Shown in pieces: positions 58,435-64,000 of a DNA stretch of 64,000 nucleotides. Position 1 is the first letter of the stretch. Every line of letters begins with the position of its first letter. The notes beneath the pieces were generated by a model. The model ran no database searches and was not told the origin of the DNA. It saw only the letters and a list, made by a program, of their open reading frames with translations. The DNA comes from Hyphomicrobium_A sp963759735 (GTDB lineage Bacteria > Pseudomonadota > Alphaproteobacteria > Rhizobiales > Hyphomicrobiaceae): assembly GCA_963759735.1 (NCBI GenBank), contig CAVXAF010000009.1, forward strand, positions 346,682-410,681, in the 5' to 3' direction. A program made the translations under genes and the position numbers.

Positions 58435-58644
58435 TTGCGCCAACAGCGGCGCTCGAGGCAGCACCCGCGCGGCACGTCGTACCGCGGCGAGTGACGGAGA
58501 ATTTTAGAGGGGCTCAGCTCCTTCTCGCTCTCAAGGCACAGCGCAAAATCCGGCTCGCCGGTTAAACGGAGCAACCCGATGCTGGATCCGACATTTCAGA
58601 GAGCGGCGCCCGGTCGAATACGCCTTTCAGCAGCTGGCCTGGTC

Positions 58645-58713
58645 AGCATGGTGGCAAGGACATCAGGCGACAATTGGCCACGCTGCTCGCGACCCTTCGT
58701 AGCTCAAGGTCTG
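58645..58713. repeat. Collapsed copy of the mazF gene ends
   Basis: 58645-58674 matches 59726-59757 (around the mazF stop) and 58680-58713 matches 60014-60049 (codons for the mazF N-terminus, minus strand). The roughly 255 bases between are deleted. It lies in the 294-base gap between hipA and higA, which otherwise holds nothing recognised. Confidence 0.65.
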
Positions 58714-58728
58714 CTGCACAAGCGCTTC

Positions 58729-59070
58729 CTAGGCGCGCATCAGGTGCGGCAGGGCCACCCGCAGCCGCTTGATCGCTTTTATACCGGGCTGCTGGTTAGC
58801 CAGCCACGCATCATGAGCCGCCTGCATGCCGAGCCACATGGCAGCAGATGCGCCGAGCGAGCGCTCTAATCGCGCTGCAATGTCTGGCGTTACGCCGCGC
58901 GCCTCGCGTAGCACCGCATGCACTGTGTTGCGAGACACGCCGAGGTGGTCGGCAAACGCGCTGATGCTGATGCCGCGCTCCTCGAGCGCCGGAATTACGA
59001 AATTGCGCAGCACCTTGCCGGGGTGGCTCGGCTGCCGCATCGGCCGGCCGGCAGCCATTTCACTTGCCAT
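58729..59070 (-). CDS. higA: HigA-family antitoxin
   Basis: From ATG 59070 (MASEMAAGRPMRQPSHPGKV), 113 residues. It has the HigA/VapI HTH: HPGKVLRNFVIPALEERGIS, ADHLGVSRNTVHAVL and PDIAARLERSLGASAAMWLG. The last part, AMWLGMQAAHDAWLA, is typical of the family. The start overlaps the toxin gene's end by 11 bases. It would bind the TGTAACGT sites upstream of higB. Confidence 0.88.
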   Translation of the reverse strand: MASEMAAGRPMRQPSHPGKVLRNFVIPALEERGISISAFADHLGVSRNTVHAVLREARGVTPDIAARLERSLGASAAMWLGMQAAHDAWLANQQPGIKAIKRLRVALPHLMRA

Positions 59071-59344
59071 GGTAGTCTTCCTCATCAACGCGGACCGGTC
59101 GGCCCTCTTCCCATTCGAACACGATGCGCCACTGCGCGCGGATCTCGACTGCGTACTGGTGGCTGCGACTTCCCTTCAGCCGGTGAAACCCAAAGCCGGG
59201 CAAATCCATGTCGTCGGGTTTGATGGCCTGGTCGAGCAAGTCGAGGATCGTAAAGATGCGGTCAGCCGACATCGGGTCGATACCCTTCGCCCGGCCTTGC
59301 TGCCAGAGCGCCTTGAGCACTTTGCTCTTGAACGTCCCGATCAT
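59060..59344 (-). CDS. higB: HigB-type RelE/ParE toxin
   Basis: 94 residues: MIGTFKSKVLKALWQQGRAK, then FTILDLLDQAIKPDDMDLPG, FHRLKGSRSHQYAVEI and WRIVFEWEEG with DYH near the end. This is the HigB pattern (GxxxHxLkG...Y.v.v...wRi.F.w). A ribosome-dependent mRNA interferase is expected. The toxin-first order and overlap with higA are characteristic of higBA modules. Confidence 0.9.
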   Translation of the reverse strand: MIGTFKSKVLKALWQQGRAKGIDPMSADRIFTILDLLDQAIKPDDMDLPGFGFHRLKGSRSHQYAVEIRAQWRIVFEWEEGRPVRVDEEDYHGK

Positions 59345-59363
59345 CTAGCCGGCCCCTTGTTGC

Positions 59364-59392
59364 TGTAACGTAAAACGTTACATGTGTAACGT
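59364..59392. promoter_or_regulatory. higBA operator: three TGTAACGT half-sites
   Basis: TGTAACGT (59364-59371) and ACGTTACA (59375-59382) form a perfect 8-3-8 inverted repeat. A third, direct half-site TGTAACGT follows at 59385-59392. The array lies 20-48 bases upstream of the higB start and probably overlaps its promoter, as expected for HigA autorepression. Beyond it, 59393-59744 has no recognised gene. Confidence 0.7.
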
Positions 59393-59744
59393 CAAGGGTT
59401 GCACATCCGCCGCAAGCCACGCTCAGAGAGGGGGGCGATTGTCGCCCCGTAGAGAGTCAACGGCGGTCAGATTGCGTCATGACGTCTTCCCCAACCCACC
59501 CGAAGCGCGACCGTCGCCACCCGCGGTCAAATTTGGGGCATCGCGCTGCGTTGTGCTGCTTCAGCAGGGCGATCAAATCGCGGAAGCCCTGGGACATCCC
59601 TAGCGGGTCAGACTTGTGCGATTCAGCACTTGCCGAGCAGATGCCGGCGGCGCTCGAGCGGCACCATCGCCGGGTCCTCTCCTTGCCGTCCTCAACATCC
59701 GCCGGGCTACGGCGAGCTGTTCAAGCATGATGGTGGCAAGGACA

Positions 59745-60074
59745 TCAGGCGACAATGTCTTGCAGGGCTGCAAGCACTTCGTCGACGACCTCATCGGGCG
59801 CTTGCTCAACATACTTGCCGCCACGGGCCTTCACATCCAGCACCCTTGGCTGGCTGCAGATAACGACACCGTCAGTTTTCATGCCCGTATTCATCAGCGA
59901 GACTGCGAAGCCCTTAAGGCGAGTGGCGGCCCCGCCGCCCGTAATCGGGCAAACTATTGGCGGGTTGTGCTGGTTGAATTCGCTCGTGGTGATGACGATA
60001 ACGGGCCGCTGACGACGCTGCTCGCGACCCTTCGTAGGCTCAAGGTCTACGTTGTAGATGTCACCCCGCTTCAA
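59745..60074 (-). CDS. mazF: MazF/PemK-family endoribonuclease toxin
   Basis: 109 residues: MKRGDIYNVDLEPTKGREQR with the family start (RGdi...dl.Pt.G.Eq), QRPVIVITTSEFN, ICPIT-like IVCPITGGG and GVVICSQPRVLDVKARG. The conserved arginine (QRPV) and threonine are present. It cleaves mRNA at short sequences. Its start lies within 3 bases of the antitoxin stop, so they are co-translated. Confidence 0.92.
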   Translation of the reverse strand: MKRGDIYNVDLEPTKGREQRRQRPVIVITTSEFNQHNPPIVCPITGGGAATRLKGFAVSLMNTGMKTDGVVICSQPRVLDVKARGGKYVEQAPDEVVDEVLAALQDIVA

Positions 60075-60076
60075 AG

Positions 60077-60340
60077 TCAGATCTCTTCCCGACCTACGCG
60101 AGGAGCATTAATCCATTCGCGCTCCTTCGTGGTCATGCGCTTCGAGAAATCACACATCTTAAGTCTAGCCTTAAGACCGATGCGCCCCTTGTTGGGGTGC
60201 GGTCTGATGACGATCTTACCGGCCTCCAGACTGACTCCGACGGTCTCGTTTGCACGGAGCTGCAGTTGCTCCATGAAGTTCGGCGGTATGGCAACCATTG
60301 TGGAGCCGCCTACCGATCGCAGCTTAGCTGTTCTGCGCAT
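60077..60340 (-). CDS. mazE: MazE/PemI-type AbrB-fold antitoxin
   Basis: From ATG 60340: MRRTAKLRSVGGSTMVAIPP, the SpoVT/AbrB swapped-hairpin domain, then LRANETVGVSLEAGKIVIRP and a toxin-binding C-terminus. The frame is open to an ATG at 60388, but that start would place a perfect inverted repeat (60366-60384) inside the coding region, and PemI-type proteins begin at the VGGS domain. The 87-residue form is preferred. Stop and toxin start are 2 bases apart. Confidence 0.85.
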   Translation of the reverse strand: MRRTAKLRSVGGSTMVAIPPNFMEQLQLRANETVGVSLEAGKIVIRPHPNKGRIGLKARLKMCDFSKRMTTKEREWINAPRVGREEI

Positions 60341-60365
60341 GAGTTGCCGATCCTTGTTCGGGCAG

Positions 60366-60384
60366 GTTATATTGGCAGTATAAC
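60366..60384. promoter_or_regulatory. mazEF operator/promoter inverted repeat
   Basis: GTTATA-TTGGCAG-TATAAC is a perfect 6-bp inverted repeat, 26-44 bases upstream of the preferred mazE start. TATAAC/TATACT-like strings inside it could serve as the -10 box, so MazEF binding would block transcription. Confidence 0.45.
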
Positions 60385-60508
60385 TCATATGGTGGATCGC
60401 AACACCCCCTTATCGCTCTCCAAATGATCGAGCGCGGGCAGCGGCCGCAATGCCTAAGGCGCGGGAATGGCGCAACATCTTAACGCGGCGGGCGCCGCAT
60501 ATCGGCGG

Positions 60509-60616
60509 CGCGGGCAGTCACCGCCGCCGCCAGCCATGGCCTTTGACGACGAATTGAGGACGTTTCTCGGCGACCAAGGGCGCAGCCAAAGCGACAGCCG
60601 AATGGCGGCACTTAGG
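60509..60616 (+). repeat. Dispersed repeat, copy 3
   Basis: About 108 bases containing GAGGACGTTTCTCGGCGACC, then GCAGCCAAAGCGACAGCCGA and GGCGGC. It is collinear with copy 1 (54506-54612), with more substitutions. It lies between mazEF and the next hypothetical gene; nothing else is recognised in 60389-60740. Confidence 0.55.
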
Positions 60617-60740
60617 TCGCTTCGTAAGCCTCGAGCGTCTGGATCTTCACCGAGTCCTTTAATGTCCGGCATCGCTCGAAACCACGGATCCTCAACGAGA
60701 AGTGGGGTTACCAGGCATATACTGATAAAGCGATTGCCGC

Positions 60741-61175
60741 CTAAGGCCCCACCGCAAGACCTCCCTGTCCCTGGACAGGAAGAAATTGCAAGTAAGCCGC
60801 GTGAACGCAACCGTCGTTCCCCGTGAGGGCTGCCCAATCGCGCTCCGTTTGATCCAGGATATCCTCTTCGTAATCGCTCATCAGACACCAATGTTCGTCG
60901 GGCGTAACGACTGGAAAGGCCACTTTCTTGCCGCAAGACGTATCCTTCCCCAACCATTCTCCTTGAACGAACGCGCAACTCAAATCTGGATGGGGCCCTT
61001 TCCAATAACGCCTAACCCGTTCGGCTATTGCAATTGCTGGGTCGGACGCTTCTCCAACGCAGACCCAACCTTCATCTAGAATTGTAGCATTGCCGGCAAC
61101 GGTGCCAGTGGGTGTCACCAAGGCCAAGTGGAGCAACAAAAGTTCCGTATTTTGAATGCTCAATTTGTAGGTCAT
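60741..61175 (-). CDS. Hypothetical protein
   Basis: 144 residues from ATG 61175 (MTYKLSIQNTELLLLHLALV). A mixed alpha/beta composition (TILDEGWVCVGEASDPAIAI, DEHWCLMSDYEEDILDQTER) with three to four cysteines. No domain recognised. Amino-acid balance and length suggest a real cytoplasmic protein; the longer frame to 61283 adds a less likely leader. Confidence 0.45.
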   Translation of the reverse strand: MTYKLSIQNTELLLLHLALVTPTGTVAGNATILDEGWVCVGEASDPAIAIAERVRRYWKGPHPDLSCAFVQGEWLGKDTSCGKKVAFPVVTPDEHWCLMSDYEEDILDQTERDWAALTGNDGCVHAAYLQFLPVQGQGGLAVGP

Positions 61176-61817
61176 AGCGAACGCTCGCGTCCTCGAATCG
61201 CAACCCTTCGCCACTTCATCGAAACCCGCGCAAAGTCCCCGCAGGCCGCCCTTCATCAACCCAGTATGTCCAAGTACTAACATTTTTTGCTCCCTATCTC
61301 GCTACGTAATACGTCTACCCACCCACCCGGCCCCGCTTAGCGCGTAGCCGAAATTTATAGGTTTATCAGTTCGATGCCCGCGCTCGTATCAAAGTGCATC
61401 CGGATGCGGGGCGGAATCACAAACCACAGCAAACAAGTCGCGCCAAAGCAGCTAAGATCAGCGGTGTTGGCTGAATGCGCATTTCCGTTTGCGAAGCAAA
61501 GTCGCTTAAACAAAGAAAGCATCGGCGTCAAGATTACAAATTCGAAATCTTCGCCTTTTTTGATGTTTGCGCATGTTTCGGAACTGCGTCCGAGATTGCG
61601 GCATAGCATGGTTATTCACGCTTGGCGTGCTCGCATTGAATCTACAGAGGCAACGCAAAGGTTGACCGCGCGTAGCTTGTTCGTAGCCGGCGCTCAAAGA
61701 AACTCCTTCCAGTTAATCGTTGCCCGCAGACGAAACCGTTCGCGAGGTTGCCGTCTTTGCTTAGCATTTAGAGCGGCCGGTGCCCCCAGCCCAAACGGCC
61801 TTGCGATCATGTGTGGG
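61176..61817. other. Gene-poor, AT-richer stretch
   Basis: GC content falls noticeably around 61280-61600. Frames of 84 (minus, 61355-61609) and 156 codons (plus, 61374-61844) overlap on opposite strands and neither shows a ribosome site or family motif. A laterally acquired or decayed segment is possible; I assign no gene. Confidence 0.3.
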
Positions 61818-62532
61818 CTACCTCATCCGGGTGCAGTTGCGTGACCTTTTCCTCGGTCGAGAGCGCCAAAGATGCATTCCAGCGGCGGGCCGCTTTACGC
61901 GCTTTTGCGACTTCCCAGTCCTCAAGGATCCGCGTGCGCACTCTTGTTTGAATTCGTCTATGTCACGCAGCGCTTCCCCCAAGGCGCGAGGAAATTTTGA
62001 TCGCCATGCCCGCCGGCGCTTCGCCCGCACCGGCGTCGCTGCCCAAGCCTTCAGTCCCCCGGCGCCCTGACCTTGCGCGACGGCAAAGTCGCGCACGGCA
62101 AATTTGCGCCGCGACAATGCGCGCCGCATATAGCGGTCGATCGCTTTCAGTTCCTTGGTCAGCGGAGCCAGCGCCGCCGCAAGTTCATCCGCGCCGTGTA
62201 CCCGCGCTGGAAGCGTCATCATGGCCGTCATCGAGCGCTGCCACCGCGGCCTGCATGCGCCGATGACAAAATTGGCGGATGCGCTGCACGTCGATCTGCG
62301 CCTTCGCGACGCGTCGGGCGAGGTCGATGAGGTCGGGACGGCCCGCCTCATGCGCGATCCGTTGGGCTAAGTCTTCCACGTCTTGTCCCAGCGCCGGGTC
62401 AGCCAGAATGTCTTGGCTGAGCCCGTGCCGGCGCGCATTCTGCGCCGCCCGCGCTTTGCCCGCAGCCGATGTTGGCCCCGTGCTGCGTTGCGCATTGGCG
62501 CGGTTGGCCTGCGCGCGACGCTCATTTACCAT
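61818..62532 (-). CDS. Hypothetical protein of Hyphomicrobiales (one frame shift)
   Basis: ATG 62532 starts MVNERRAQANRANAQRSTGP, then TSAAGKARAAQNARRHGLSQ and IDLARRVAKAQIDVQRIRQF. After a shift near 62225 the frame continues APLTKELKAIDRYMRRALSR with RKFAVRDF. The 'QRSTGPxSxxGKaRsaxNArrHGL...DRYeRRAlSRRkfAvR' pattern marks a widespread, uncharacterised family in this order. Its start overlaps the previous gene's end by 11 bases, so the two are coupled. Confidence 0.6.
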
Positions 62533-63134
62533 GAGGGTCGCCCTCACCGTTGATCGGCCCTGCGACGTCCTCAAACTCGGCATCCACGATGTCTCGCACC
62601 GTCTTGGCCGTCCCAGCGCGGTAGCGCTCGAGTTCCTTGAGCGCGGTCGTGAAGCGCCCCTCCGCCGCCGCCATAAGATGATCAAAGCCTGTCATGACGT
62701 CGATCTTGGCGGCCATGGCTTCGCCCATCGCCACATCGTAGGTGAAGCCGGCGCTCTCCATCAGCACCTCAACCTTGGCGATGGCAGTCGGGTCACCATT
62801 GGCCCAACCGTCCGCCAAGGTGGTGGCCAGTGGTTTGACGGCGACGCGACCCAACAGGCGCGCCATGGCGGCGGGGCTGCTGGCTAACAACAGGCCACCT
62901 TTTGCGCGCCTCCAGCGTCGTACTTCCCAGCGCGTGAAAGATGGCGTCGTCGACGTAGATCTCTTCAATGGCGTTCGCCGGCTTCAGGGCCTCGCGGATG
63001 CGAGCTGCGAACGCATCGAAGGCGCTCGCGTCCTCGCCATGGATAAGAACGGTCGTGCCGAGCCATCCGTCACTGACCTTATTGGCCCTGCCCGCGATTG
63101 GGGTCTTGGCTTTGGTTTTCGAAATAGCGGTCAT
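62522..63134 (-). CDS. Hypothetical protein (one frame shift)
   Basis: ATG 63134 starts MTAISKTKAKTPIAGRANKV, then LIHGEDASAFDAFAARIREA and EEIYVDDAIFHAL. A shift near 62927 (CTG[G]GAA) leads to EVRRWRRAKGGLLLASSPAA and TGFDHLMAAAEGRFTTALKE, ending near 62522. Joined length is about 203 residues. It is the usual upstream partner of the following family. Function unknown; the two genes overlap and are probably one operon. Confidence 0.6.
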
Positions 63135-63167
63135 TTAGCAACTTTCCTTCTCTTTTAGGCCAGCAGT

Positions 63168-63960
63168 CTCGTTGCCGGCGGTGATTGACCGATGCATCAG
63201 GCACCGACGAAGCTATTTATGTTTCGAGCGATTTCACCGATCGCCGACCTTTGCTTGGCCAGGGTCGGAAAGGCCTTCCTACGCGGGTTTCCGCCGGCAA
63301 TGTTTGACCGGTGCATCAGGCACCGATGAAACTATTTATGTTTCGAGCGATTCACCGATCGCCGACCTCGGCTTGTCCGGCGGAATGGCAGGGTCTGGAA
63401 GGCCTTCCTACGCAGGTCGGCGCCGGCGGCAATCGACCGGTGATCAGGCACCGACGAAGCTATTTATGTTTCGAGCGATTTCACCGATCGCCGACCTCGG
63501 CTTGGCCAGGGTCGGAAAGGCCTTCCTACGCGGGTTGCCGCCGGCGGTGTTTGACCGGTGCATCAGGCACCCGCGAAACTATTTATGTTTCGAGCGATTT
63601 CACCGGTCGCCGACCACGGCGTTGCCAGCGGTAATTGACCGGTGCACCAGGCACCGACGAAACTATTTATGTTTCGAGAGATTTCACCGGTCGCCGACCC
63701 CGGCGTCGCCGGCGGTGATTGACCGGCGCACCCTGGCACCGATGAAACTATTTATGTTTCGAGCGATTTCACCGGTCGCCGACCCCGGCTGGCCCGTCTA
63801 AATGGCCAGGGGCAGGAAGCCCGGCCTACGCGGGTCGCCGCCGGCGGTGATTGACCGGTGCATCAGGCACCGACGAAACTATTTGTGTTTCGAGAGATTT
63901 CACCGGTCGCCGACCCCGGCGGGCCGGCTGGCTGGCCAGGGTCAGGAAGCCCCTGTCAGC
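63168..63960. repeat. Seven-unit tandem repeat with three hairpins per unit
   Basis: The string TATTTATG recurs at 63214, 63333, 63461, 63580, 63664, 63749 and (as TATTTGTG) 63880, giving spacings of 119, 128, 119, 84, 85 and 131 bases. Each unit contains CGGTGC-loop-GCACCG, CGAAAC-TATTTAT-GTTTCG and GGTCG-C-CGACC hairpins. Long units add about 35-45 bases with AGGCCTTCCTACGCGGGT. The open plus-strand frame across the array reads different amino acids in successive units because unit lengths are not multiples of three, so it is not a protein repeat. Confidence 0.85.
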
Positions 63961-64000
63961 CAGCGACTTGGCATAATTGCTGCGCCGCAGCGCGGTGCTG
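63826..64000 (-). CDS. 3' end of an unidentified gene entering the repeat array
   Basis: The minus-strand frame is open from the window edge to TAG 63826 and reads LRRSNYAKSLADRGFLTLAS, then RGRRPVKSLETQIVSSVPDA. The part outside the repeat (NYAKSLADRGFL) looks coding. Within unit 7 the frame passes through CAA where the other six units have TAA, so SLET could be the ancestral C-terminus. Identity unknown. Confidence 0.3.
   Translation of the reverse strand, partial: STALRRSNYAKSLADRGFLTLASQPARRGRRPVKSLETQIVSSVPDAPVNHRRRRPA

Noticed and set aside
63172..63801. A 209-codon protein encoded by the tandem repeat
   Set aside because: Unit lengths are not multiples of three, so the repeated DNA is read in different frames in successive units; no constant peptide repeat results and no ribosome site is seen.
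63168..63960. CRISPR array
   Set aside because: Units are 84-131 bases with no alternation of short identical repeats and unique spacers; the whole unit, not a short part, is repeated.
63168..63960. Integron attC array
   Set aside because: Units are directly tandem with no cassettes between them, and the terminal core sites (RYYYAAC/GTTRRRY) are not positioned as in attC sites.
1..64000. tRNA, rRNA or tmRNA genes
   Set aside because: No cloverleaf-like or rRNA-like sequence was recognised by eye; a covariance search would be needed to exclude them firmly.

Overview
The window is GC-rich (about 65%) and reads as the chromosome of an alphaproteobacterium of the order Hyphomicrobiales (Rhizobiales). 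The pointers are an ExoF/ExoP/ExoD-type exopolysaccharide set, a DUF1236 protein, GlsB and YidB stress-envelope proteins, and several small protein families typical of that order. This placement is inference from family content; there is no rRNA or other phylogenetic marker here.

Layout. (1) 1-19.9 kb is an exopolysaccharide cluster: priming sugar transferase, export protein with coiled coil, chain-length regulator with a degenerate kinase domain, three sugar-nucleotide epimerase-type enzymes (one fused to a Gfo/Idh/MocA oxidoreductase), two GT4 glycosyltransferases, Wzx-like flippase, LuxR-type regulator, acyltransferase, Wzy-like polymerase/ligase, EamA-type small transporter, GT87 glycosyltransferase and UbiA-type prenyltransferase. 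Four related copies of a motif, GGGGTA(R)(Y)CCG, lie in its intergenic regions. (2) 20-34 kb is a mixed housekeeping and envelope region (FAD reductase, LigD-like ligase fragment, ExoD, PilZ, SH3/RGG-rich protein, GlsB/YidB pair, rhomboid, DUF1236) with decayed genes and an IS3 remnant. (3) 34.3-49.9 kb is a type I secretion operon: a giant animal-type haem peroxidase/RTX protein, ABC exporter, second RTX protein and HlyD adaptor, with a convergent response regulator at its end. (4) 50.4-52.3 kb holds an IS110 remnant that abuts a truncated ugd, and a NusG-like elongation factor. (5) 52.8-63.1 kb is an accessory island: phage-type Gp157, Rad52 and HNH genes, three toxin-antitoxin modules (HipBA, HigBA, MazEF), deleted duplicate copies of hipA and mazF, and a three-copy dispersed repeat. 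(6) 63.2-63.95 kb is a seven-unit tandem repeat whose units each contain three small hairpins.

Sequence quality matters for reading this window. Many genes carry single-base reading-frame shifts, nearly all explained by one extra base and rarely accompanied by nonsense substitutions. Their density rises from about one per 2-3 kb to one per few tens of bases between about 41.2 and 49.5 kb, all inside the giant peroxidase/RTX gene. The simplest explanation is a poorly polished long-read stretch. Frame-shifted genes are therefore annotated across the shift as one gene wherever the protein family continues in the next frame.

Functionally, region 1 makes and exports a lipid-linked, acylated polysaccharide through a Wzx/Wzy-type route. 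Region 3 would secrete a large calcium-binding peroxidase and a second RTX protein. The island in region 5 combines recombination genes with addiction modules, as mobile or plasmid-derived segments do.
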